From Lachnospiraceae bacterium (lineage in GTDB: Bacteria > Bacillota > Clostridia > Lachnospirales > Lachnospiraceae), in assembly GCA_016301965.1 (NCBI GenBank), contig JAEDOO010000038.1, forward strand, positions 1-13,521: a stretch of 13,521 nt of DNA, read 5' to 3'. Made by a program: the position numbers and the translations under genes. Positions 1-7,196 of the stretch are shown here, piece by piece. The notes beneath the pieces were generated by a model. The model was not told where the DNA came from. It ran no database searches and saw nothing but the letters and a program-made list of their open reading frames with translations. The first letter of the stretch is position 1; each line of letters begins with the position of its first letter.

Positions 1-1347
1 CAGATGATCCAGTATCAGGTGATCACCCTGATGACCACCAACGGACAGGCTCCGTTTATCACCATTTTCATGTATCTGAATGAAGTGGAGGACGGACAGC
101 TTCGTGAGGACCTGGCACTGATCACAGAGGAAGTACTGCGCCAGAGAATCAAAGGTATCAAGAATGAGAAGGGTGTATTTATTACCCCGGCATTCCCGAA
201 ACTGATCTACGTTCTGGAAGAAGACAATATCCGTGAGGGCACCAAATACTGGTATCTGACAAAGCTGGCTGCAGAATGTACCGCAAAACGTATGGTTCCG
301 GATTATATTTCCGAGAAGATCATGAAACAGCTTAAGGTTGACGCTAACGGCGAAGGTCACTGCTATACCTGCATGGGCTGCAGAAGTTTCCTGACACCAT
401 ATATTGATGAGAACGGAAAACCGAAATACTATGGCCGTTTCAACCAGGGTGTGGTTACCCTGAACCTGGTGGATATCGCCTGCAGCTCCAACCGTGATAT
501 GACAAAATTCTGGGAGATCTTTGATGAGAGACTGGATCTGTGCAAAGAAGCCCTGATGTGCCGTCATAAACGTCTTCTGGGCACACCGTCTGATGTGGCT
601 CCGATCCTGTGGCAGTATGGCGCGCTGGCCCGTCTGAAAAAAGGCGAGACCATCGACAAGCTGCTGTACGGCGGTTATTCCACGATTTCTCTGGGCTATG
701 CCGGATTATGTGAATGCGTGCGCTATATGACCGGAAAATCCCATACAGATCCGTCTGCCACACCGTTTGCTATCGAGGTGATGCAGCATATGAACGATGC
801 CTGCAAGAAATGGAAAGCAGAAGAAAATATTGACTTCAGCCTGTATGGAACACCGCTGGAGTCCACCACCTACAAGTTTGCCAAATGCCTGCAGAAACGC
901 TTCGGCGTGATCGAGGGCGTTACGGATAAGAACTACATCACCAACAGCTACCATGTTCATGTAACAGAAGAGATCGATGCCTTCAAGAAACTGAAATTTG
1001 AAGCACAGTTCCAGGCACTTTCTCCGGGAGGCGCCATCAGCTACGTGGAAGTTCCGGATATGAAAGACAATCTGGATGCCGTACTCAGTGTTATGCAGTA
1101 TATCTACGACAACATCATGTACGCAGAGCTCAATACCAAGAGCGATTACTGCCAGGTATGCGGCTATGACGGCGAGATCGAGATCAAAGCTGACAAGGAC
1201 GGCAAGCTGGTATGGAAATGCCCCAATTGCGGCAATACCGATCAGTCCAAGCTGAATGTAGCCCGCCGTACCTGCGGATACATCGGTACTCAGTTCTGGA
1301 ATCAGGGACGTACACAGGAGATTAAAGAGCGAGTGCTGCATCTGTAA
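1..1347 (+). CDS. nrdD: Anaerobic (class III) ribonucleoside-triphosphate reductase, C-terminal part
   Basis: This enzyme reduces ribonucleoside triphosphates to dNTPs by glycyl-radical chemistry without oxygen. The reading frame is open from base 1 and the gene starts upstream of the window. About 448 residues of a family that is usually 700 or more are visible, so the N-terminal ATP-cone and part of the barrel are missing. Numbering from the Met at base 4, I see the family stretch TTNGQAPF (11-18), a conserved MGCR cysteine (C126) that is a good candidate for the thiyl-radical residue, a C-terminal zinc site made of CQVC (383-386) and CPNC (406-409), and the glycyl-radical motif RRTCGY with G425 as the radical glycine. 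The stop at 1347 is followed by nrdG, its activase, on the same strand. The Met at base 4 is internal and not a start. Confidence 0.97.
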   Translation, partial: QMIQYQVITLMTTNGQAPFITIFMYLNEVEDGQLREDLALITEEVLRQRIKGIKNEKGVFITPAFPKLIYVLEEDNIREGTKYWYLTKLAAECTAKRMVPDYISEKIMKQLKVDANGEGHCYTCMGCRSFLTPYIDENGKPKYYGRFNQGVVTLNLVDIACSSNRDMTKFWEIFDERLDLCKEALMCRHKRLLGTPSDVAPILWQYGALARLKKGETIDKLLYGGYSTISLGYAGLCECVRYMTGKSHTDPSATPFAIEVMQHMNDACKKWKAEENIDFSLYGTPLESTTYKFAKCLQKRFGVIEGVTDKNYITNSYHVHVTEEIDAFKKLKFEAQFQALSPGGAISYVEVPDMKDNLDAVLSVMQYIYDNIMYAELNTKSDYCQVCGYDGEIEIKADKDGKLVWKCPNCGNTDQSKLNVARRTCGYIGTQFWNQGRTQEIKERVLHL

Positions 1348-1387
1348 TAGAAACATAACCTTTATTTGTGATAGGAAGGAAAGGCCA

Positions 1388-1421
1388 AAAGGGCTCGCAT
1401 CGGATCCGGTGCGGGCTCTTT
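1388..1421 (+). promoter_or_regulatory. Strong intercistronic hairpin between nrdD and nrdG
   Basis: A self-complementary stretch forms a 15-bp stem with a GATC tetraloop. The left arm starts AAAGGGCTCGCATCG and the right arm ends CGGTGCGGGCTCTTT. Three of the pairs are G-U wobbles that form in the plus-strand RNA but become A-C mismatches in the minus strand, so the structure fits the nrdDG transcript. Only three U follow the stem before GCC, so it is a poor full terminator. It may attenuate transcription or stabilise the upstream mRNA, lowering NrdG relative to NrdD. It ends 5 nt before the nrdG Shine-Dalgarno. Confidence 0.55.
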
Positions 1422-1436
1422 GCCGCAGGTGACTGT

Positions 1437-1982
1437 ATGTATTACGGAAATATCAAAGGCTTCAGTATTGAAAACGGCGTGGGTGTTCGGGTATCTCTGT
1501 TTGTGTCCGGCTGCCGCAACCACTGCAAAAACTGTTTCAGTCCCCAGACCTGGAATTTCACGTATGGGGAGCCGTTTACAGAAGAGACGGAGAAAGAACT
1601 TTTGGAAGAACTGGCCCCGGATCATATCCACGGGCTGACGATTCTCGGCGGTGAACCCTTCGAGCCGGAAAATCAGAAAGATATTCTGCCCTTCATCCTA
1701 AAAGTGCGCCGTGAACTGCCCCAAAAGACCATCTGGATGTATACCGGATTTACCTATGAGGAACTCACCGGAGAATCCCGCGGAAACTGCGGTGAACTTA
1801 CCCGGCAGATTTTTGAGAATATCGATGTACTGGTGGACGGCCGCTTCGTGGAAGAAAAGAAAAATCTTCGCATCCGTTTCCGCGGCTCTGAAAATCAGAG
1901 GATCCTTGATATGAAAGAGACCCTCCGCATCGGAGAGGTGACATTGATGGAAGAGCTGATGAAGGAACGGCCCTTGAGCTAA
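1437..1982 (+). CDS. nrdG: Anaerobic ribonucleotide reductase activating protein (radical SAM)
   Basis: NrdG uses a [4Fe-4S] cluster and S-adenosylmethionine to install the glycyl radical on NrdD. The 181-residue product has the radical-SAM CX3CX2C triad at C26, C30 and C33 (within SGCRNHCKNC), the SAM-contacting GGEP motif (71-74), VDGRF (133-137) and the family tail RFRGSENQRILD (147-158). The length matches small NrdG proteins (about 155-190 aa). I chose the start at 1437 because MYYGNIKG is the usual NrdG beginning and AGGTGA lies 4 nt upstream. An in-frame ATG at 1368 would add 23 residues that run through the intercistronic hairpin and resemble nothing in the family. The gene follows nrdD by 89 nt and ends just before a terminator. 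Confidence 0.96.
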   Translation: MYYGNIKGFSIENGVGVRVSLFVSGCRNHCKNCFSPQTWNFTYGEPFTEETEKELLEELAPDHIHGLTILGGEPFEPENQKDILPFILKVRRELPQKTIWMYTGFTYEELTGESRGNCGELTRQIFENIDVLVDGRFVEEKKNLRIRFRGSENQRILDMKETLRIGEVTLMEELMKERPLS

Positions 1983-2000
1983 TCGCTTTAGCTGTTTTTC

Positions 2001-2067
2001 AAAATCCACAGTTTTCACTGCAGGTTTGTTTAATATATAAAAGCTGCAGTAAGAACTGTGGATTTTT
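2001..2067 (+). terminator. Intrinsic terminator after nrdDG
   Basis: Arms 2001-2023 and 2044-2066 pair over 23 positions (13 bp AAAATCCACAGTT with its complement, then a short stretch with one U-G wobble and one C-A mismatch, then 7 bp ACTGCAG), enclosing a 20-nt AT-rich loop. The right arm ends in TTTTT. The flanking A and T runs would let it act in both directions. It lies 18 nt after the nrdG stop, so it probably ends the nrdDG transcript. Confidence 0.85.
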
Positions 2068-2080
2068 GACATAAAGTGAT

Positions 2081-2086
2081 TATAAT
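2081..2086 (+). promoter_or_regulatory. Possible -10 element for nagA
   Basis: A perfect TATAAT lies 63 nt before the nagA start and just after the nrdG terminator, where a new promoter is expected. No good -35 is found at 16-18 bp; the candidates fall inside the terminator's right arm and match poorly. A TTGACA at 2066-2071 is only 9 bp away, too close to pair with it. The promoter is therefore tentative. Confidence 0.35.
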
Positions 2087-2149
2087 AATTTTTAGAAGAG
2101 AGAAAAACAGGAAGAAACAGAAGAATAGAACTACAGGGGCATAAGGGAT

Positions 2150-3280
2150 ATGATTATCAGAAATGTACAGATTTTCGGTGAAAACAGAACATTTACGCAG
2201 GGGGATATCATTGTTCATAACGGAAAATTTGCTGAGGACTCCCTTCAAAATGAAAAAGTAACCGATGGACAGGGCTGGTATGCCATCCCCGGTCTGATCG
2301 ACATCCATTTCCATGGATGCGCAGGATACGATTTCTGTGACGGCAACGAGGAAGCGCTGGAGAAAATATCTGCCTATGAAGCCTCTGTGGGGGTAACCAG
2401 TATCTGTCCGGCGAGTATGACGATCGAGGAGACTAAGCTGTATCAGGCCATGAAAAATGCCGGAGAATATACGTACCGCGGCGGAGCAAAGCTCCAAGGC
2501 ATCCATATGGAAGGCCCTTTTATCAGCGAAAAGAAAAAAGGAGCACAGGCTGCAGAGAATATCCGTACCTGTGATCTGGAGCTGTACCAGAGACTGCAGG
2601 CAGCGTCAGGGGGACAGATACGTATTGTGGATGTAGCACCGGAGACAGAAGTTGCTATGCCGTTTATAGCGGCTGTTAAAAACAAAGTGGTGATATCTCT
2701 GGCTCATACAACCGCGGATTACGATACGGCCATGGAAGCCTTTGCTTCCGGGGCAAGACACGTGACGCACTTGTTCAATGCCATGCCGCCATTTCATCAC
2801 CGGGATCCCGGCGTGATCGGTGCGGCAGCGGATACGAAAGAATGCCGCGTGGAACTGATCTGTGACGGAATTCATGTGCATCCTGCCATGGTTCGTGCAG
2901 CATTTTCCCTGTTCGGGCCGGATCGCATCATCCTGATCAGCGACAGCATGCGCGCAACGGGACTTACCGACGGCCAATACACCCTGGGCGGCCAGGACGT
3001 TCACGTACAGGGCAAACTTGCCACGCTAAACGACGGCACCATCGCCGGATCCGTCACCAACCTGATGTGCTGTGTACAAACAGCCGTAAAAAAGATGGGA
3101 ATTCCCCTGGCCGACGCAGTAGCTTGTGCCACAATCAATCCCGCGAAAGAAATCGGCATATACGACCACTGCGGCAGCATAACTCCCGGAAAAGACGCGG
3201 ACCTGGTTCTGCTGGATGAAAACCTCCAGGTACGTGCTATTTACATTGATGGTATTCTTCAGAAAGACATATTAATATGA
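2150..3280 (+). CDS. nagA: N-acetylglucosamine-6-phosphate deacetylase
   Basis: NagA removes the acetyl group from GlcNAc-6-phosphate to give glucosamine-6-phosphate, a cytosolic step in amino-sugar use and cell-wall recycling. The 376-residue amidohydrolase has the metal-binding HFH (53-55) after PGLIDIH, the metal ligand Glu in HMEGPF (E121), H186 in LAHT, H207 in VTHLFNAM, a substrate histidine motif IHVHP (241-245) and the catalytic Asp in ISDSM (D265). The length fits the family (about 380 aa). The start at 2150 has AGGGG about 10 nt upstream, plus an AAGGGA that sits too close to be the main site. The usual partner nagB is not adjacent, so this appears to be a single-gene unit between the nrd terminator and the 3381-3571 inverted repeat. 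Confidence 0.96.
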   Translation: MIIRNVQIFGENRTFTQGDIIVHNGKFAEDSLQNEKVTDGQGWYAIPGLIDIHFHGCAGYDFCDGNEEALEKISAYEASVGVTSICPASMTIEETKLYQAMKNAGEYTYRGGAKLQGIHMEGPFISEKKKGAQAAENIRTCDLELYQRLQAASGGQIRIVDVAPETEVAMPFIAAVKNKVVISLAHTTADYDTAMEAFASGARHVTHLFNAMPPFHHRDPGVIGAAADTKECRVELICDGIHVHPAMVRAAFSLFGPDRIILISDSMRATGLTDGQYTLGGQDVHVQGKLATLNDGTIAGSVTNLMCCVQTAVKKMGIPLADAVACATINPAKEIGIYDHCGSITPGKDADLVLLDENLQVRAIYIDGILQKDILI

Positions 3281-3380
3281 CAAATGACCCAGATTCTGCA
3301 AATTACCAGCAATAACCAATACTGTAATATTTCCTCTGCATCTTTTGGACTGCAGCACCTTTTTGATCTTCCCACGAACA

Positions 3381-3571
3381 GAAAATACCGGGAGGGGGTG
3401 TATACTCTTTCGGCAAACAATTAAAGTGCGTTCTTAGCGGAAGCGAAATCCAATGCCTACTAAGGCTTAGGCGCGAAGGCCTTCCTGAGCGTCTTAGCCG
3501 CAGTTGGCATTTAGTTCGCTGGAGCGTTGCACTGTTTGCCGAAAGAGTATACACCCCCTCCCGGTATTTTC
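3381..3571. repeat. Long perfect inverted repeat (39-bp arms, 113-nt interior)
   Basis: Arms 3381-3419 and 3533-3571 are exact reverse complements over 39 nt (left arm begins GAAAATACCGGGAGG and ends TTTCGGCAAACA). The interior can fold further: AGTGC (3425-3429) with GCACT (3529-3533, sharing one base with the arm), AGCGAA (3442-3447) with TTCGCT (3515-3520), AATGCC (3452-3457) with GGCATT (3506-3511), and a 10-bp palindrome GAAGGCCTTC at 3475-3484. It fills the convergent gap between nagA and the PRPP synthetase gene and probably ends transcription from both sides. The edge sequence GTCCGTCC (3572-3579) is the complement of the one beside the second repeat at 7197-7342. I see no target-site duplication or coding capacity. 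The rest of the gap (3281-3380) has no feature I can support. Confidence 0.9.
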
Positions 3572-3584
3572 GTCCGTCCCTCAA

Positions 3585-4760
3585 TCACAACTCATGATTC
3601 TTATAACGACTCAAAATATTCTGAATACGATCCACCGGATTCAGCAATCCCGAAATAGAAGCGTCATGATTCAGATGCTCAATAATATAAGCAATATACT
3701 TCGACATATCACAGTCGATATAATACTCACGTGAAAGCAGCTGAGGAGACTGATAGATCAGATTAGTCGTCAGGACCTTATCAAAAATACCCTGCTCATA
3801 CGCCTGATCAAACTTTTTCAGTCCGTTGGTGAACAGACCAAAGGTGGAGCACATGAAGATCTTTCTGGCTCCCCTGCCTTTCAGATCCTTGGCCACATCC
3901 AGCATACTGTCACCGGAAGAGATCATATCATCAATGATCAGCAGATCTTTGCCCTTCACATCACTGCCCAGAAATTCGTGGGCCACAATGGGATTCCGGC
4001 CGTTGATCACCCGGGAATAATCCCTGCGCTTGTAGAACATACCCATATCCACACCCAGGTTGTTGGCCATGTAAATAGCACGGGCAGTAGCGCCCTCATC
4101 CGGGCTGATGACCATCAGATGATCCGCGTCGATCTGCAGATCCGGTACATGGGTCAGAAGCCCCTTGATAAACTGATAAGTGGGCTGTACTGTCTCGAAT
4201 CCTCCCATGGGGATGGCATTCTGCACCCGGGGATCATGGGCATCGAAGGTGATGATGTTTTCCACGCCCATACTGTTTAACTCGTTCAGCATAATGGCAC
4301 AGTCCAGGGATTCACGGCCTGTACGCTTGTGCTGACGTCCCTCGTAAAGGAAAGGCATGATCACATTGATGCGGCGGGCTTTTCCTGCCACAGCGGCGAT
4401 CACACGTTTCAGATCCTGATAATGTTCATCTGGTGACATATACGAAAGCTTTCCGGCAATACTATAGGAAAGACTGCTGTTACACACATCTACAAGAATG
4501 TATAAGTCATAGCCGCGGACGGAATCAAGAAGGGTAGCTTTTCCTTCACCGGAACCGAAGCGGGAGGTCTTTAAAGGAATCAGATAACTGTCTTTGACAT
4601 AATCAATGGTAGCTGGATGGCCGTTAAGCTCGTGGCAGCGGTTTTCTCTCCACTTTACCAGCTGTTCATCTACTTTTTTGCCCAGATCTTTGCAGCTGTC
4701 AAGTGTCAGCAGTCCAAGACGGCCTACGGGCATTACTTTCCCCAAATTCTGTTCAAACAT
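3585..4760 (-). CDS. prs: Ribose-phosphate pyrophosphokinase (PRPP synthetase), long divergent form
   Basis: This enzyme makes PRPP from ribose-5-phosphate and ATP for nucleotide, His and Trp synthesis. The 391-residue product exceeds the usual 310-320 because of an N-terminal extension of about 60 residues and extra C-terminal length. Recognisable sites are RQHKRTGRES (142-151), DAHDPRVQ (173-180, in place of the usual DLHAxQIQ), KRR (244-246, the flexible catalytic loop), SPDEGATARA (219-228) and the PRPP loop LLIIDDMISSGDSM (273-286, usually DDMIDTAGT). These substitutions make it a divergent paralogue, so activity is likely but not certain. It is the last gene of a dnaD-dnaI-prs operon, 3 nt after dnaI. 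Its Shine-Dalgarno AGGGGG is at 4771-4776. The 3381-3571 inverted repeat begins 13 nt past its stop. Confidence 0.88.
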   Translation of the reverse strand: MFEQNLGKVMPVGRLGLLTLDSCKDLGKKVDEQLVKWRENRCHELNGHPATIDYVKDSYLIPLKTSRFGSGEGKATLLDSVRGYDLYILVDVCNSSLSYSIAGKLSYMSPDEHYQDLKRVIAAVAGKARRINVIMPFLYEGRQHKRTGRESLDCAIMLNELNSMGVENIITFDAHDPRVQNAIPMGGFETVQPTYQFIKGLLTHVPDLQIDADHLMVISPDEGATARAIYMANNLGVDMGMFYKRRDYSRVINGRNPIVAHEFLGSDVKGKDLLIIDDMISSGDSMLDVAKDLKGRGARKIFMCSTFGLFTNGLKKFDQAYEQGIFDKVLTTNLIYQSPQLLSREYYIDCDMSKYIAYIIEHLNHDASISGLLNPVDRIQNILSRYKNHEL

Positions 4761-4763
4761 GGA

Positions 4764-5750
4764 TTATTTTCCCCCTGAAAGTTTTTTCTGAAACCGGATA
4801 TCCCTTCCGGTAAGCTTGATCATGGTGTAGTTGCTGAAAATACGAGAGAAGGTTCTCTCGGAATACATTTCCGAAAAGGCTCCGATCTCCAGATTGGTTG
4901 AAATAATGGTCGGCTTTTTCTGGGTCAGGCGTTCGTTGATCAGCAGAAAAAGGCGGGACTGGACAAAGGTATTGGTCAGCTCTGTCCCAAGGTCATCAAT
5001 GATCAGAAGATCACATTCCCCAACATAATCGGGCAGATCCGGAGTGTTGTCATAGGAATGAAACGTTCTTTTGGCCAGCTCATCAAACAGATCGTAAGCG
5101 GAAAAATAGATCACGCTGTGCCCCTGTTCAATGATCTCCCGGGCAATGCAGTGGGTCAGAAACGTCTTTCCCACTCCGGTATGACCGTAGAAGAACAGAT
5201 TGCCAAAGGTATCCTGAAAATGCTGCGTAAAATCCCAGGCCTGCGCTCTGGCAATCCGGGCCAGTTCCAGAGAAGATTTGCCAGTGGCTTCGTCCATATC
5301 GTCTGCATCATACCACCGTTCATCAAAGGTGTCAAAGTTTTCCCGTGACAGAATGTCAGAAAGCTTGGACTGTTCATACAAGAGCTCGATGGCAGCCTGC
5401 TTAAAGCAGCTGCATTTTTTGCCGTCGATAAATCCGGTATCCCGGCATTTCTCGCAGTCATAGTGAAGCTCAAGATAATCTGCTGGATAGCCGTAGTCCG
5501 TGAGAAGACGGCGGCGTTCTTCGGATAGCTCATGGATGACGGTCTTCAGATCCCAGTCATCTGCCTGCCCGGACAGAAGTTCTCTTGCTTTTCGGATGCT
5601 GGCACTTCCTATTTCCCGGTTGATCTCGGTGATCCGCGGGATCCGGGCGGATATTTCCCGGGTATGGGCCTCCAGCGTACGCTGGTGGGCGGCCTGTTTG
5701 GCATTGTATTGTCTCATGATCTGGTCATACTGTGTGTTTGTCAGTGGCAC
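4764..5750 (-). CDS. dnaI: Primosomal AAA+ helicase loader (DnaI/DnaC-like)
   Basis: DnaI-type proteins load the hexameric replicative helicase onto DNA opened by DnaA and DnaD. The 328-residue product has an N-terminal helical region, a four-cysteine zinc site (C99, C102, C113, C115 in CEKC..KKCSC), Walker A GHTGVGKT (189-196), Walker B DLLIIDDLG (247-255), a sensor-1 stretch TIISTN (281-286) and a likely arginine finger in SERTFSRIF (297-305). The start is a GTG at 5750, with AAGGAG 6 nt upstream (5757-5762), overlapping the end of dnaD. The next in-frame Met is residue 12 and lacks such a site. The gene sits between dnaD and prs with 3-nt gaps, so the three are surely co-transcribed. Some annotators would call it dnaC or simply ATP-binding protein. 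Confidence 0.93.
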   Translation of the reverse strand: MPLTNTQYDQIMRQYNAKQAAHQRTLEAHTREISARIPRITEINREIGSASIRKARELLSGQADDWDLKTVIHELSEERRRLLTDYGYPADYLELHYDCEKCRDTGFIDGKKCSCFKQAAIELLYEQSKLSDILSRENFDTFDERWYDADDMDEATGKSSLELARIARAQAWDFTQHFQDTFGNLFFYGHTGVGKTFLTHCIAREIIEQGHSVIYFSAYDLFDELAKRTFHSYDNTPDLPDYVGECDLLIIDDLGTELTNTFVQSRLFLLINERLTQKKPTIISTNLEIGAFSEMYSERTFSRIFSNYTMIKLTGRDIRFQKKLSGGK

Positions 5751-5753
5751 GGT

Positions 5754-6836
5754 TTACTCCTTTTTTCCTGCAGACAAAAGCTGTTGTTCCAGCTTCTGAT
5801 AGTCGTAGCTTCGCTGTTCAAAATTATTAAAACGGGAGCGGGAAGCTTTGACAGTGTTAGTGTTTTCTTTGGGACGGGTCTGAGCCTGTTTCTGGGCCTG
5901 TCTGCGGCTTTCGTGCAGAGCATCCACAGCCTCAATGTCTTTGCGGGTGCGGACTTTTTGCTCTTTCCAGCGGGACAGGATGCTGTCTGCATAGGGAAAA
6001 CTGACTTTTCCGATGGCTTTTATCGTCCGGCTGCAGGCTTCACAGATCAGATCGGTGTCAAAACCGAAATCTTTCATCCAGTGATCGATCATACGGATCT
6101 CCTGTTCTACGGGTGCCCGGTCTGTGATGCCGAAAGCCTTCAGCACAGAATAGTATTGTTTCGTATACTGACTGGATTGCTGCTTGGCCTGATCAATTGT
6201 ACGTATGCCTTCACTGTGCCAACCAAGGGCCACAGATTCTATGTATCGAAAGCTTTTATGTCCTTTGCTGACACAATATTCTACCAGATATTCGATGAGT
6301 TCTGTGGGAAAATGCAAAACTTCATAGTAATAATCCAGAGAAGAAATTTCAGCAGGAGTTAAAGGCTTGCCGATATAGCTTTCTGCAATGTAGAGAAGCT
6401 GCGCAAAATCTTCGTCGGCTTTCAGCTGTGCCAGCCGTTCACGGGAAAGCTGTTCTGGTTTGGGAAGTTCTTCTTTTACTGAAGCGGCAGATGCTGATGA
6501 TTCACGGGTGGAAGCAGCTTCTTTAAGAGATTCTTCCTCCGGCACAGTGTCAGTAAGTGTCAGAGAAAGAAGCTGCCCCTGTGCGGAAGTTAAAGTCATC
6601 AGCCCCTGGGTCTGCCAATAGTGCAGAGCCCGAAGTACATCCCCTTCTGTACAAGACAGACGGTCAGCCAGAACATCCGTGGAAAGGGTGGAATCTGCCT
6701 GCTGAAATGCCTGCAGAACACAAAGATATACCTTAACAAATTCGCCATTGGCTTTTGGCATGTAATGGTTTAAAAATGTATGAGAGACTGCCACGAAACG
6801 ACAGTCTTTTTCTTTTTGTAATGCTATTGCTGTCAT
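5754..6836 (-). CDS. dnaD: DnaD-domain replication initiation protein
   Basis: DnaD/DnaB-type proteins bridge DnaA and the helicase loader during origin firing and restart. The 360-residue product has an N-terminal winged-helix-like region (about 34-82), a low-complexity acidic/serine linker (97-135), and two DnaD/DnaB2 domains. The first (about 147-213) ends in the signature YIESVALGWHSEGI. The second (about 232-296) ends in YADSILSRW. A lysine/glutamine-rich tail carries NNFEQRSYDYQKLE (337-350), a motif usual at the end of DnaD proteins. The start has AAGGAG 6 nt upstream (6843-6848). It heads the dnaD-dnaI-prs operon, and the gap upstream of it is packed with DnaA boxes. Confidence 0.93.
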   Translation of the reverse strand: MTAIALQKEKDCRFVAVSHTFLNHYMPKANGEFVKVYLCVLQAFQQADSTLSTDVLADRLSCTEGDVLRALHYWQTQGLMTLTSAQGQLLSLTLTDTVPEEESLKEAASTRESSASAASVKEELPKPEQLSRERLAQLKADEDFAQLLYIAESYIGKPLTPAEISSLDYYYEVLHFPTELIEYLVEYCVSKGHKSFRYIESVALGWHSEGIRTIDQAKQQSSQYTKQYYSVLKAFGITDRAPVEQEIRMIDHWMKDFGFDTDLICEACSRTIKAIGKVSFPYADSILSRWKEQKVRTRKDIEAVDALHESRRQAQKQAQTRPKENTNTVKASRSRFNNFEQRSYDYQKLEQQLLSAGKKE

Positions 6837-6869
6837 AATACTCTCCTTAGGGAAATCCCCCTCGAGGGA

Positions 6870-6898
6870 AGTATACCACAGCAGAGCTGATTTGAAAA
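6870..6898 (-). promoter_or_regulatory. Predicted sigma-A promoter of the dnaD-dnaI-prs operon
   Basis: On the minus strand TTTTCA (6893-6898) and TATACT (6870-6875) are separated by 17 bp, about 33 nt before the dnaD ATG. Transcription would start near 6863, inside a perfect 10-bp palindrome CCCTCGAGGG (6859-6868). The nearest DnaA boxes are about 45 bp further upstream. Confidence 0.6.
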
Positions 6899-6942
6899 CC
6901 GGAGGCTTTTGGCGGAAATTTTTCTGGATATGGATAAAAGAT

Positions 6943-6968
6943 TGTGGATAATGTGGATAACTTGTGAA
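6943..6968 (+). repeat. Direct repeat, copy 1 (tandem DnaA boxes)
   Basis: Positions 6943-6963 are identical to 7108-7128 over 21 bp, and the match extends to 25 of 26 through 6968 / 7133. Each copy contains two abutting exact DnaA boxes followed by CTT. The third box after copy 1 (6963-6971) has decayed in copy 2. Confidence 0.9.
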
Positions 6969-7107
6969 TAAATATTATGGGAAACCGGAAAAAACGGGAA
7001 AAAGGCTGAGTTTTTGCGGAATTTGCGGCAAATGGTGTCGAAATTTATGTTAACCGGTTATGCACAGTATCCTCCACAGAGAAATGGATAGAGGGTGTGT
7101 ATAATTC

Positions 7108-7133
7108 TGTGGATAATGTGGATAACTTATGAA
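7108..7133 (+). repeat. Direct repeat, copy 2 (tandem DnaA boxes)
   Basis: This is the second copy of the 26-bp unit described at 6943-6968, with one mismatch (G to A at 7129). It lies 165 bp away in the same orientation. Confidence 0.9.
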
Positions 7134-7196
7134 AAGGTGGATTTGTGGGGCGGTTGGAGTGGTGGAAAAGTTGTGAATAAAAATTTGTGGACGGAC

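Noticed and set aside
706..1356. Open frame antisense to nrdD (216 codons, minus)
   Set aside because: It is a shadow of nrdD with no ribosome site or recognisable motif.
1368..1436. Upstream start for nrdG
   Set aside because: The added 23 residues run through the hairpin at 1388-1421 and do not resemble NrdG; 1437 has a ribosome site and the family N-terminus.
2066..2071. Perfect TTGACA before nagA
   Set aside because: The only good -10 (TATAAT, 2081-2086) is 9 bp away and no -10 lies at 17 bp, so it cannot be a normal -35 for it.
3372..3580. Insertion with target-site duplication around the inverted repeat
   Set aside because: Flanks of 3381-3571 (and of 7197-7342) share no direct duplication, so transposition cannot be shown from this sequence.
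3303..3584. Open frame across the inverted repeat (93 codons, minus)
   Set aside because: It is created by the repeat arms, has no family resemblance, and crosses a structure that would block it.
5532..6362. Open frame antisense to dnaD/dnaI (276 codons, plus)
   Set aside because: It overlaps two well-supported minus-strand genes and shows no domain; a shadow frame.
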